Below, one piece after another: positions 16,749 to 26,090 of a stretch of DNA of 58,875 bases. This DNA is from a virus: the IMG/VR virus record IMGVR_UViG_3300044742_000342, positions 1-58,875 of that record; one strand, given 5' to 3'. The notes beneath the pieces are model-generated. The model saw nothing but the letters and a program-made list of their open reading frames with translations. It was not told the DNA's origin and did not search any database. Numbering within the stretch: the stretch's first letter is position 1; each line of letters opens with the position of its first letter. Made by a program: the position numbers and the translations under genes.

Positions 16749-18675
16749 CGGGGTTGGTTGCTCGCAATCGGAACTGGCGTTTGGCATCGCTGTCCACCAG
16801 GTAGCGAATCTCCGGGCTCACCTGGGTCTGGTCCACATTGCCGTCGGTGACCGCCATGGTGCACAGCACGTTGCTGTCCTTGTCGAGGATTTCCAGGGTG
16901 ATGGCCTTGCCGGACTGGCTGGCCAGGGCTTTCCTGATGATCGTGAACTTTCGGACGGTGCAGCCGCGAGGGACCTTGCGCATGTGAGGCACGGTCGGCG
17001 TGCCCGATCCGGTGGTTTTTACTTCGGCTGTCGTCGTGGGCGTGGGCAGGCCATCGTCAACCGTCGTCGGCGCAAGCCGCCACGTCATCACCTTGACGCC
17101 CGGCGCCAGCGATGTGTTGCCGTAGTGGGCGTTCAGGAACACGTCCACCGGCTCCATAGCCGACCCGTTCCAGCAGCCCCGAACCTCGGCGCGGGCGTAG
17201 GCGCTGAGGATCTCGCCGTTGGTGGGGAAATCCCAGCTCAGCTGATCGTAGAACTGTCCGAACAGTTCGCTGTCGGCGATAAGCGTAGAAAGGTGGTAGG
17301 GCAGCACGTAATCCGATCCGCCGACCCCGCTGAACTTGAAGCCCAGCAGCGGCGACAGGCGGGAGTCCCGGATGGTCAGGTGACCCCGTCTGTGCATGCG
17401 GATGGCGTCCGGCACCAGCACGTTAGAGGTCACCGTGGTGAGGTTGCCCTGCATCGTCACGGTGGCCAGTGCGTTCAGCTCCAACAAGCGGCCGTAGGTG
17501 CGGGCATCGGTGGCGACGACGTTGGCGGGATCATCGCCCGGCGCCCGCAGTTCCGGGGCGATGGCGAGAAACTCGAAGTTGCCGTTGTTGGTGCCGATCA
17601 GGCTGCCGTCTCCCGCTCCCCCTTCGACGATCTTGGTCAAGAGCCCGCCGGGCATGCAGATCATGTTCGCACAGTCCAGCTTCAGCTTGCCCCCGGCCTG
17701 GATGAGCATCCCCACGCCCTGCTTCCACACGACAGCGTCCTCAGCGGAGAACGTGGCGGGCCAGTAGGTGTCGCAGGTCACGTTGTTGGCGTCGAAGGCG
17801 GTGATCAGGCGTGTGCCCTGGCCCGGCACGGTCACCAGATGAAGCCCATCGGCCATCGCCGCCGTGAACGTTCCGCCCGGCGAGTTGAGGTTGGTGGTTC
17901 CTGCAGTGGCCGCTGCATCACTGATCGACAGGACCGTCTCCCCGCCCTCAACGTAGAACTCATTGTCGCGCAGCCAGATGTTGACCGCCTGCGGGTTGCC
18001 GTTCATCCAAAGTCCGACCTGACCCGGTCGCACCACCCACTTCACGCGGTTAAATTTGACCTCCGAGACGTTGACAGCGCCAGCAAGTCGCACGGCCGCT
18101 GCGAAGTTTTCAAACGCCACGTCCTCGAAGATGAAGTTCTGAACTCGTCCTCCAGAGCCCGGCTGCTCCAGGTTGAAGCCGCGCTCGACGCGGTTGGCGG
18201 ACACGAATCGGACGTTGCGGATCGCGCTGAACGCGAACAGGTCCTGGTTATCGCACAGCCATTCATCCGTGTTCCAGTCACAGATGATCTCTGCCGATTC
18301 CGGCCCGTCAGAGGTGATGACCAGGCCTCGCAGGCTGACGTCGCCGGTCGTGAGCGTGGGGGTCAAAGCATTGGGGGAGGTGAGGCGGTAGCGTGATCCG
18401 CTTTTGAGATAGAGCGACGGGATGAATCCGCGGAATCCGCTGTCATAGTACGGCGAGGAAACCTTAGCGGCTTCAATGGCGACCAGGGCGGCGGCGAAGG
18501 CTGCATCGGCGGAGGCTGCGCCGGTGGGGTCGGCGTCGAAGTCGTTGACGTTGCAGCTCCCGTTCTGCACCCGGCGCGAGAGCTGGCCGAAGTTGTCCAT
18601 CAGCAGTGACCCGCCTGCGCCGGTGGACGCGGGCGAGGGGAATTGTAACGTGTTACGGGTGATAATGGTTGGCAT
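16690..18675 (-). CDS. Tail spike, parallel beta-helix (pectate-lyase-like)
   Basis: 661 residues from ATG 18675 with AAGGAG upstream (TTG 18678 rejected). The N-terminal part FDADPTGAASADAAFAAAL matches the linker that opens many phage beta-helix spikes (GVxxDGxTDDTxA). Long runs of short strands follow (VRFVSANRVERGFNLEQPGS). A C-terminal beta domain ends the protein. Likely receptor-binding or polysaccharide-degrading. GC content is visibly higher than in the tail genes before it, as expected for an exchanged host-range gene. Confidence 0.7.
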   Translation of the reverse strand: MPTIITRNTLQFPSPASTGAGGSLLMDNFGQLSRRVQNGSCNVNDFDADPTGAASADAAFAAALVAIEAAKVSSPYYDSGFRGFIPSLYLKSGSRYRLTSPNALTPTLTTGDVSLRGLVITSDGPESAEIICDWNTDEWLCDNQDLFAFSAIRNVRFVSANRVERGFNLEQPGSGGRVQNFIFEDVAFENFAAAVRLAGAVNVSEVKFNRVKWVVRPGQVGLWMNGNPQAVNIWLRDNEFYVEGGETVLSISDAAATAGTTNLNSPGGTFTAAMADGLHLVTVPGQGTRLITAFDANNVTCDTYWPATFSAEDAVVWKQGVGMLIQAGGKLKLDCANMICMPGGLLTKIVEGGAGDGSLIGTNNGNFEFLAIAPELRAPGDDPANVVATDARTYGRLLELNALATVTMQGNLTTVTSNVLVPDAIRMHRRGHLTIRDSRLSPLLGFKFSGVGGSDYVLPYHLSTLIADSELFGQFYDQLSWDFPTNGEILSAYARAEVRGCWNGSAMEPVDVFLNAHYGNTSLAPGVKVMTWRLAPTTVDDGLPTPTTTAEVKTTGSGTPTVPHMRKVPRGCTVRKFTIIRKALASQSGKAITLEILDKDSNVLCTMAVTDGNVDQTQVSPEIRYLVDSDAKRQFRLRATNPVSGFVTVAGLPGWVEIEWV

Positions 18676-18693
18676 CAAACTACTCCTTCGGCC

Positions 18694-20277
18694 TCACTCC
18701 GGCATGCTCCACTTCAGGATTGCCGTCTTGCGCAGAATGTAGAAACCGCTGTGGACGATCGAGGTATAGTCTCCGGTGCCCCCACTCGCGGTAAGCGGGT
18801 CCGCCGGTTGGACGAAATTAGGAACGCCGAGCACCACCTCGCCAATCTTCTCCGTCCCGATCGTCTCCCCGTCCGATTCCAGTGATAGCGAGTCGAGCAG
18901 TCCCCACGCGCGGAAGTTTAGCCCAGTCGCGTTAGGGTCAAAGTCATTTACAACGCGGTCTGGCCAGTCAGCCGCCATGTCCTCGTCCGGGTCGTCCACG
19001 TCCACAACTCCCCACCCGTAAAAGTCTGCAGTTGCCGAGAGGAGAGTCGGGTATCCGCTGATTTTGACGTAAGAGTACGCGCCATCGCCGCTCAGCGGCC
19101 CGACGGAGCCGTTGTCGTCGGAGAGCAGTCCTCCGCTCGCCGCCCCGCTGATAATGCTCTGGTATGGAATCTGATTATCAACCGCGACGATGACGGGGAG
19201 TGGAGGATATTCGCCCGTGATGTAGGTCATCGCAGCAGACCACGCATCGTCGTAAGTCGCGTTAGCCTGGCCCGGTCCCCAAAACTCCCCAATGTTCGTC
19301 GCGTTGCGGCTGCCCGCAGCTACGTTGTTTTCGCCCTTATTTGTCCAGGTAAAGCCTGCTAGCGTCCATTGCAGCTCATCAATGGCGGCGTTGATTTGCT
19401 CAAAGATCCACGCCCCAAGGTAGTCGTCTTTCATGAACCTGCCGTAGCGCTTCACCACGCTGGGCTGGATGTTCTTTTTGTCGGCGGGGAATTCGCTGCC
19501 CGTGCGCACGTCGATCCCGTCAGATACAGCCCATTCACCATCCAGGTTGGCGTATACCTCGCCAAAGTGCTGGTCGATAATCGACCAGGTTGAACCATCC
19601 ACGACATTCTCCGCCGGTTCAAACCAGATAGAGGTGTCGTCGCTGTGGGTGACGGTTACTTCGAGAGGCTCGCCTCCGCCCGGTGGGGTAATGGTAATCG
19701 TTCGCCCCCGCCACTTGTTCAGCTCGTGCAGAGGTTCGCGGATGCGGTAGTCACAACTCGCAGCGCTGAAAGGCATCGCTAAATCCCAGCCGATCGTCGC
19801 GCCTGTGTGACTCGTGATCGGCCGCTTGTGCCAGATTGGCGGATCGGAGTCCGGTTCGAGCACTTCGACCATGTGACCGAGCCATCGTCCGCGCTCCGGA
19901 TGGGTCCAGAAGCTGCTGGCAGCTTTACTGCTGTCGGTTAGACTCAAGCTGCTTCCTCCACTGGCGACACCGGTGTGGGTGATGAGCACTCCGCCCCAGA
20001 AGTCCTGGCCGGTGTCGATCAGATAGCCGTTGCCGCCTGAAGTAACCGTTCCTGAGATGTCCACGCCCTGCGGCCCCGTCAGGCTTAAGCCGTCGGGATC
20101 GTGGCCGGTCCAGAAGACGTCGGCGTCACCGATCAGCGTTGGGTCGTTGTGGTTGTCCCCAATCAGACGCGCCAGTCCCGCGACGGCACCACCGTCTAGT
20201 AGCAGGAGGGTGAGCTGCTCCGACGTTAGATCAGAAAGGTGATCAAGGCTTAGTGATCGTAGGGCAAGTGGGATCAT
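18694..20277 (-). CDS. Tail-associated protein of unknown function
   Basis: 527 residues, last but one gene of the late operon. Rich in Trp, Asp and Gly, predicted beta. Contains LTDSSKAASSFWTHPERGRW, a TDS-K-W-RW pattern also present in the neighbouring upstream gene product, so the two proteins share a repeated beta module. It overlaps that gene by ATGA and precedes the spike gene by 18 bp. A role in the distal tail or fibre network is inferred from position. Confidence 0.6.
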   Translation of the reverse strand: MIPLALRSLSLDHLSDLTSEQLTLLLLDGGAVAGLARLIGDNHNDPTLIGDADVFWTGHDPDGLSLTGPQGVDISGTVTSGGNGYLIDTGQDFWGGVLITHTGVASGGSSLSLTDSSKAASSFWTHPERGRWLGHMVEVLEPDSDPPIWHKRPITSHTGATIGWDLAMPFSAASCDYRIREPLHELNKWRGRTITITPPGGGEPLEVTVTHSDDTSIWFEPAENVVDGSTWSIIDQHFGEVYANLDGEWAVSDGIDVRTGSEFPADKKNIQPSVVKRYGRFMKDDYLGAWIFEQINAAIDELQWTLAGFTWTNKGENNVAAGSRNATNIGEFWGPGQANATYDDAWSAAMTYITGEYPPLPVIVAVDNQIPYQSIISGAASGGLLSDDNGSVGPLSGDGAYSYVKISGYPTLLSATADFYGWGVVDVDDPDEDMAADWPDRVVNDFDPNATGLNFRAWGLLDSLSLESDGETIGTEKIGEVVLGVPNFVQPADPLTASGGTGDYTSIVHSGFYILRKTAILKWSMPE

Positions 20278-21848
20278 GGCTCAATGCTAATTGCATCCGG
20301 CCCATCGGAGTTGGGACTGAACGGACTAGGACGGTGCCCGCGACGGTCGTACTCGGCATAGCGCGTGCTCTTGGGGCGCGTGCTCCAGTTGCCAGTGCGA
20401 TTGTTGTCCTCTTCGTCGTCCTCCTCGGGGATCAGCGGCGCATCATCGTTGGCCCGAGTCCAACAGGTCTTGTCATACATGTAACGAAATCGCCGTGGAA
20501 TGTACCGAGTCCAACCCGGCGACAAAATGCCGGAAGGAGATCCGCCATCGAAATACCAATCGTCGTCTCCGTTTACACCCACCAGATGGCCATCTTCGGT
20601 GAGTTCTGTGGTGCCAGATGTCAGCAGCACGTTATCATGGCTGAAGATTGCGTAATCGACCGGGACGGTGAAGCCGTTGCCGGTGCCTAGCAGGATCACG
20701 CTGGTTTCGATTTCCTCATCCTCTTCGGCAGTCACGCCGAAAGTGTGTGAGTTGATGCCAGCGGCCTGCCAGCCCTCTGCCTTCACCATTGTGCGGATGT
20801 CCCCTTCGTAAGCTTCGTACGAGCGCATGTACACGAAATTCACGACGAAGCCTTCGGTGCCGATCTGCGCGCCACGCGGCGACTTATACAACTTCGGGTT
20901 GTAGGATTTGTCGGGCGGAAGTGGCGGATCATCCAAATCGGCGTCGATGTCTGTCCAGAGATCGTTATCGAACAATTGAACAGGATCTTCCCCCAGAGCC
21001 AGAACGGTATCTTCCACGGGAGAAAGTGTTCCGCCCAACGAGTGGTCAGGAAGGTGCGTCTCCACAAACTCAGGCTCGCTACGTGACCACACCCACATCG
21101 GATGATTCGGCCCTGGATGCCAAAGGGCACCGCTGGCCACGATGTTGAATTCCGTATCTATTCCAGGCTCGGGGGATGCAAGCGGGATGAATAGGCGAGT
21201 GGCGTCGCTGTCTGCGATTGCAACTCGAACAAGCTCGCCGCTGGACGTGTAGAGTAAGTCAAAGCCAATCCATGCGCCGTCCGACCAATCCGTAGAGCCG
21301 CGCCGACTGCCGGCATCCGTAATAATCCGGTAGGTCGCGTCCGTGTCCAGGGCTTCCACGGTGCCACTAAAGCGAGAATGGCGCGGCCAAATCGGAATGC
21401 GCTCATGCCACCAAAGCCCGTCGTAGCCAAAGCCCGAGCCGCCAGTAGTGGACTTGGAAATGATGTAATAGTGTTTGCCGACCAAATCGGAGGCGCTGTC
21501 GATGTGTCCAAACGTAATCCACTGCGCAATTACGCCAATGGTGAGCGTGTCGCTGGTGTTGGCGCTGATCCCTAGATGAACGAATTGGTACGGGTCGTCG
21601 TTGCTGCCGCTCAAATCTACGATAACGTCATAGAAAGCGGGTCCACCGCCGCTCCAGTCGCTCCATCTGTTCGCTTCCCAGGTCTTTATGCTGTCTGTCA
21701 GCGTCGTGGCGGTCGCTGCGGTAATCGTCCCGGTGTCCCACTGATGCGACGTGCGCGGCCAGCGCGCTTCGTTGTTGACCGCCTGGTTGCGGTACCAGAG
21801 CCGTCGGCAGATCGCAAAAAGATTCTCCCACTTCCAGTCGAACGCCAT
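20274..21848 (-). CDS. Tail-associated protein of unknown function
   Basis: 524 residues, good ribosome site (GGAGATTAGCC). The N-terminus has TLTDSIKTWEANRWSDW, the same TDS-K-W-RW pattern as in the downstream gene. The rest is beta-rich with many Trp and Asp. No catalytic motif seen. Position after the distal tail genes suggests a baseplate or fibre part. Confidence 0.6.
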   Translation of the reverse strand: MAFDWKWENLFAICRRLWYRNQAVNNEARWPRTSHQWDTGTITAATATTLTDSIKTWEANRWSDWSGGGPAFYDVIVDLSGSNDDPYQFVHLGISANTSDTLTIGVIAQWITFGHIDSASDLVGKHYYIISKSTTGGSGFGYDGLWWHERIPIWPRHSRFSGTVEALDTDATYRIITDAGSRRGSTDWSDGAWIGFDLLYTSSGELVRVAIADSDATRLFIPLASPEPGIDTEFNIVASGALWHPGPNHPMWVWSRSEPEFVETHLPDHSLGGTLSPVEDTVLALGEDPVQLFDNDLWTDIDADLDDPPLPPDKSYNPKLYKSPRGAQIGTEGFVVNFVYMRSYEAYEGDIRTMVKAEGWQAAGINSHTFGVTAEEDEEIETSVILLGTGNGFTVPVDYAIFSHDNVLLTSGTTELTEDGHLVGVNGDDDWYFDGGSPSGILSPGWTRYIPRRFRYMYDKTCWTRANDDAPLIPEEDDEEDNNRTGNWSTRPKSTRYAEYDRRGHRPSPFSPNSDGPDAISIEP

Positions 21849-21850
21849 GG

Positions 21851-22417
21851 CTAATCTCCTTCCCCCAGCAGGGAGCTGGCCTGGGGCATGTCCCAGGCAG
21901 CGACGTTGTCGGCGACCATCATGTGCACCTGACCTTGCCGGGTACCACGAGACTCGAAGCCTCCACCTAGTCCTAGTACTATCAGCTTGTTGTTAACGTT
22001 GCGATCAACAACCTTTCCGCCTACAATAGCACCAGCCTCCAGAGAGCTCTCCCCAGTCGCGATATCCGGAATAAACCATATAATCAGATCTTCTACTTCA
22101 GAAAGCACTCCCAGATTCGCCTCGATCAAGTCGCCAGTCGCGTCCAGGTTAGGTACACCACTAAATGACTTAGCATTATATCGGCCTGCCTGTCCAGAAA
22201 CCTGGCTGGTTACCTTGCCAAAAACGAGAACCTGACGCTTCCCTATCTCTGGGGATAGTGCAACACTCGTACCGCCGTCTGGCGATGTTGTAACAATGAC
22301 TTGGCCGTCTCCTATCATTGGAGTCAGCTGACGAAGCCGTGCAGAATGGCTAGTTAAAGCGCCTGCTGAGGCTTTCTTGCCTGGTGTGAAATTACCAAAG
22401 TCGTGTCCTTGAATCAT
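21851..22417 (-). CDS. Probable baseplate or tail protein
   Basis: 188 residues, predicted beta-rich (GDGQVIVTTSPDGGTSVALS; LDATGDLIEANLGVLSEVED). It sits in a coupled pair with the preceding 275-residue gene (TAATG overlap). No family recognised. Order after the tape measure fits a distal-tail or baseplate component. Confidence 0.5.
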   Translation of the reverse strand: MIQGHDFGNFTPGKKASAGALTSHSARLRQLTPMIGDGQVIVTTSPDGGTSVALSPEIGKRQVLVFGKVTSQVSGQAGRYNAKSFSGVPNLDATGDLIEANLGVLSEVEDLIIWFIPDIATGESSLEAGAIVGGKVVDRNVNNKLIVLGLGGGFESRGTRQGQVHMMVADNVAAWDMPQASSLLGEGD

Positions 22418-23244
22418 TAGGTGCCTACTCCAAAAACGGTTGCAAAGTTCTGCATTTCATACAAACCCACAGCTACAAAGCCGTTCGAAGTGATCATGGA
22501 CGTTGTATATGCTGTGTTCACCGCAGCCTGAACGAGTGCCGGATTAATATCGCGAGGTGGGCGTCCGGTTTCGTCAATAAAGAAGGCGTAGCTTTTCCAA
22601 TCCCGATGAACTTTGCTGATGAACGACGCCGACACCTTTATTTTGCTAGGTTCGCCAGAACTCGCCTCAGCTCCTACACCCGCGCAAAGCCAGTAACCCA
22701 CCGGCTTGCTGAACCATGTGGCATTGTTCACAGCCCCCACCGCGTTTAGGACCGTCTCACTCGGTCGCACAGAGAGCGTGGCCTGAAGGACGAGTGATCT
22801 CATCGGCTCAAACTTGTTGAATCGCGGATAATCAACAATTGTATTAGTAGCACTCGGCGGTAGATAGTTCACATCAATGGGTATGCCACTAACGTCTAGC
22901 TGCGTTTGTTCTTGTGTCAGTGATGTCTCGTCCCTAACATACCAGCTTGTCTGCGGGAAGAAATCAAATTCCAACGCAAGTGTCTCGTACTTCACACGGA
23001 CAATGGCTGTGTCCCAGAACTGCCCATAGATAGACCGACCAGTCACGATCAGATCGGGATGACTAACATCATATGCTTCTCCCATTATAGGCATGCCAGC
23101 GTCTTCAAGGAGTGCAATGAGTGTTGCCCTAGGGACCGTTCTGTCAAGACCCTGAGCCAATGCACCACGTACTACCGCCAGGTTATTGCGACCTTGCTCA
23201 ATGATCGCGTCGCGAGGACGTTCCCATTTGAACGTTGCAGGCAT
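22417..23244 (-). CDS. Probable distal tail protein
   Basis: 275 residues, AGGAGAGG upstream. First gene after the tape measure, the usual place for distal-tail proteins. Predicted mixed beta with a long central beta region (YETLALEFDFFPQTSWYVRD). Assignment rests on gene order, not on a motif. Confidence 0.5.
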   Translation of the reverse strand: MPATFKWERPRDAIIEQGRNNLAVVRGALAQGLDRTVPRATLIALLEDAGMPIMGEAYDVSHPDLIVTGRSIYGQFWDTAIVRVKYETLALEFDFFPQTSWYVRDETSLTQEQTQLDVSGIPIDVNYLPPSATNTIVDYPRFNKFEPMRSLVLQATLSVRPSETVLNAVGAVNNATWFSKPVGYWLCAGVGAEASSGEPSKIKVSASFISKVHRDWKSYAFFIDETGRPPRDINPALVQAAVNTAYTTSMITSNGFVAVGLYEMQNFATVFGVGT

Positions 23245-23252
23245 AGCCTCTC

Positions 23253-26090
23253 CTAGTTAGCCAAACCGCCAAACTCCTTGTCCACGATCCGCTGAAGCAG
23301 TCCTTCAATTGTTTTAACAGCTGTTGCAATATCCTGCTGGCCATTGGCTTCCACACCAAAGGCCATGTTAGGAGCGTTACCTTCCACTGCCCGATACCGA
23401 TCGAAGATCTGTTGCTTCTCGAACTGCAGGGCGAGTCTCAAATTCATACGGGCATCGGCTGCTTCCTCCGGCCTGTCGCTGCGCATCAGATCCCTAATCG
23501 TTTGTTCACCCTGCCCAGCTAAAGCTGTAGCTGAAGCAGCCAAAGGACTGCGACCGAGTAAGAACTCCAGCCCTGTTCGTTGATAGGACAATCGGGACTT
23601 GATATCTTGCGTAGTGTCACCGAACTGCTGCTGAGTCAGCGCCTCGATCGTATCAAACATGTCCTGAGTCTCGACAACCTGCTGCGCGTGAGACGGACCC
23701 AGGGGTATAGCATTCAATGCCAACTTCCTCTGAGTTTTTACACGAGCAAGCTGAGCGCCAAGGCTATCTCTGGAGAGCAACAGTCGATTTGCTTCGGTTT
23801 GACCTGTTATCTCCAGAGATTGCTGCCCTCGTTCGAAGGCTGTATTGGCATTGAATTCAGCCATTCGTGCCTCGGCGACTTTCGTGATGTTGTCCATTGC
23901 GTCCTTGTCCCCGACATGCTGGGCCATTTGGACAGCGGCATCGGCCAGGATTTGTGCCCTACCAGCCTCCTCGAATCTCCGCTGGGCGCGGAATCCCGAA
24001 ACAATAACCTGGCCACCAGCGTCGAGATCCTGGACATGCTGTTGACGTGTCAGTGAGTACTCAAGCTGCTGTCGTTCCTTGACCTGAGCTGCTTGGACCT
24101 GCGGCAGATTTTGGGGAGCATTTCTAATCACATCTCGGAGCTCGATGTCCTGCGTGTCTTGTAGGGACTGTCTCGCTAAGTCCTTGGGTGATCCGAAAAT
24201 AAGAGCAGCCGCCCGTAGGCCATAGCCGAACACAATGTCGTCGTTGTCTTTCACTCTCTCAGCCCGTTCAAACTGTCTTTGTCGCTCAACCTCGGCAATC
24301 TGTGCGTTGATGGATGTCATTCGGTTCCGCATTGCAACTTGAGCACCTTCGTCGCTGATCACAGGGACTCTAGCATTATAGCCTTGATAGTCTGTGAACT
24401 GCTCCCAATAAGTCTGTGGACGACTTACAGCTAGACTTGTTCCTAATCCGCCTCTCTCCTCAATCAACTTACGGACCTGTTCAGCAGCAGCAGCGTCTGC
24501 TCTGATGTCGGTAACTGCCATTCGTCCTAGAGGTGTAGCAGTTCTTATTGCGTCAGCTAGTTTAACCGATCTATAAGCATCGCTGGTCGCCATCTGGTTG
24601 GTGATTCGAACTTCCTGCATTCTGGATAAATCACGGACTGAAGACGGTCCAACACCAAATGCGTCCAAAGCCATGCCAAATGGCTGGCTGAACACACCGC
24701 CGAACAATTGATCAACTCCCTGCGATGTGACGTGGAGTCGTTCTAGGTCAGACCCTGCTAAAGCACTGTCAATTTCCATTCGTCGAGCGATTTGCTGTGC
24801 TCTGCCTGCTTCCCATAAAGCAAAGACAATTGAGTAGTAGTACGCACGACTTAAACCGCCCATACTACGTCTACCTCTGGCATTTGGACCGTCTGAGCTA
24901 AGATCAACAGTCCTTAGTCCTGGTAAACCACCACCTCCCTGAAATCCAAGCAAAGGTGGACCCCCACCGCCGCCCGATCCACCGCCGCCTGGAGGACCCT
25001 CCAGCAACCCACCCCCTGGTCGAGAAGATATGAATTCTCCTTCGAAGTCGCCCGTCACTGGATTATAACCGCCCCCACCCGGCAGAAATCGTGGGCCACC
25101 ACCCGGCAGAATTGGAATGTATCCCCCAAATCCTCCTCCAGCGCCTCCGCCTCCAGTATATGCTCCGCTGCCACCCCCAGTTGCCGAAACAATACCCGTT
25201 AATCGGGCTAGAGCAGTTCCGAGGTTATCAGCCTCTTGCTGAACCGCGCCGAAATCGACATCCCTACCCCTACCAGTACGAGCTAAATCCATAGAGTTGG
25301 AGTAGCCCTGTGGGAAGCTGGGTCTTATCTGCTCAGGATGCAAATTCATGTACGACGAACCAGGACCTTCGACTGTGTTATCGTATACAAGAGCATCATA
25401 TCCGCTGGACACCAGCTCTTGCCTGATCCTATCCCACCCCCTTTTCTCTGACACACCTGAAAACCACCCAGAGCCCAAACTCTCATCACCTATATCAGAT
25501 AGGTCTTTACCCTTGTGAGGTTTAACACCCTTTATAATCCGATTAAATTGAGTTCCAGATATTGCACCAGTTTCTAGTAGTTGCCTCGCGACCGCACCCC
25601 ACCAGTTTTCGCCTGTGTCTTCAATTCTCGCAGCTTTGTTATACGAGAACTCCACGGGATAGATTCTCATACGACTGCCCCATTGAAAGTCGTCCTCAGA
25701 GCCTATATCCCCATAGTTCTTTTCTAGACCGCTTGCTTGAATAGGTGTGCCGAAATGACTGAATGGCCGCCATTCAGCAATATCTTTTCTTGATCTCGTT
25801 CCATGGAATAACTGAACTCGATTTGCATATCCGACAGCAGGAGGACCGGGCAAATAAATTACCGGTCTAGAGTCCTTAGGACCATACGAATCGTAACCGT
25901 CATCACCAACCGGTCTACTCTCCCCCGGCGCAGGCAAAACTGCCCGAGCCATGGGACCGCCGATCTGCGCACGTCCTTCCATAGAAAACGTCATACCCCC
26001 GGCGAGGTTGGCCTCTCTCCGGCGAGCTTCCTCGTCGAATACAGTCCAATCTCCGATCACCTTAATTACAAGTGGTTCTTCTTCAGGCAT
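23253..26090 (-). CDS. Tape-measure protein with ADP-ribosyltransferase-like N-terminal domain
   Basis: 945 residues, placed directly after the frameshifted tail chaperone, the fixed position of tape measures. Residues 300-400 are Gly-rich linkers; 400-945 are long helices and coiled coil (REQs, QARA patterns), as expected. Unusually, residues 90-260 read like an ADP-ribosyltransferase of the polyvalent-protein type: VQLFHGT (H96), FSYNKAARIED, SSGYDALVYDNTVEGPGSSY (E241), then LHPEQIRPSF. If active it would be delivered with the DNA or modify proteins in the tail. Tape-measure role is firm; the enzymatic role is inference. Confidence 0.8.
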   Translation of the reverse strand: MPEEEPLVIKVIGDWTVFDEEARRREANLAGGMTFSMEGRAQIGGPMARAVLPAPGESRPVGDDGYDSYGPKDSRPVIYLPGPPAVGYANRVQLFHGTRSRKDIAEWRPFSHFGTPIQASGLEKNYGDIGSEDDFQWGSRMRIYPVEFSYNKAARIEDTGENWWGAVARQLLETGAISGTQFNRIIKGVKPHKGKDLSDIGDESLGSGWFSGVSEKRGWDRIRQELVSSGYDALVYDNTVEGPGSSYMNLHPEQIRPSFPQGYSNSMDLARTGRGRDVDFGAVQQEADNLGTALARLTGIVSATGGGSGAYTGGGGAGGGFGGYIPILPGGGPRFLPGGGGYNPVTGDFEGEFISSRPGGGLLEGPPGGGGSGGGGGPPLLGFQGGGGLPGLRTVDLSSDGPNARGRRSMGGLSRAYYYSIVFALWEAGRAQQIARRMEIDSALAGSDLERLHVTSQGVDQLFGGVFSQPFGMALDAFGVGPSSVRDLSRMQEVRITNQMATSDAYRSVKLADAIRTATPLGRMAVTDIRADAAAAEQVRKLIEERGGLGTSLAVSRPQTYWEQFTDYQGYNARVPVISDEGAQVAMRNRMTSINAQIAEVERQRQFERAERVKDNDDIVFGYGLRAAALIFGSPKDLARQSLQDTQDIELRDVIRNAPQNLPQVQAAQVKERQQLEYSLTRQQHVQDLDAGGQVIVSGFRAQRRFEEAGRAQILADAAVQMAQHVGDKDAMDNITKVAEARMAEFNANTAFERGQQSLEITGQTEANRLLLSRDSLGAQLARVKTQRKLALNAIPLGPSHAQQVVETQDMFDTIEALTQQQFGDTTQDIKSRLSYQRTGLEFLLGRSPLAASATALAGQGEQTIRDLMRSDRPEEAADARMNLRLALQFEKQQIFDRYRAVEGNAPNMAFGVEANGQQDIATAVKTIEGLLQRIVDKEFGGLAN

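Noticed and set aside
16687-18396. Long rightward frame opposite the spike gene
   Set aside because: It mirrors a GC-rich gene on the other strand; the leftward frame has a ribosome site, operon context and a recognisable beta-helix opening.
23253-23600. Rightward frames opposite the tape measure (for example 23580-24056)
   Set aside because: They are shadows of the long helical gene, without ribosome sites or coupling.
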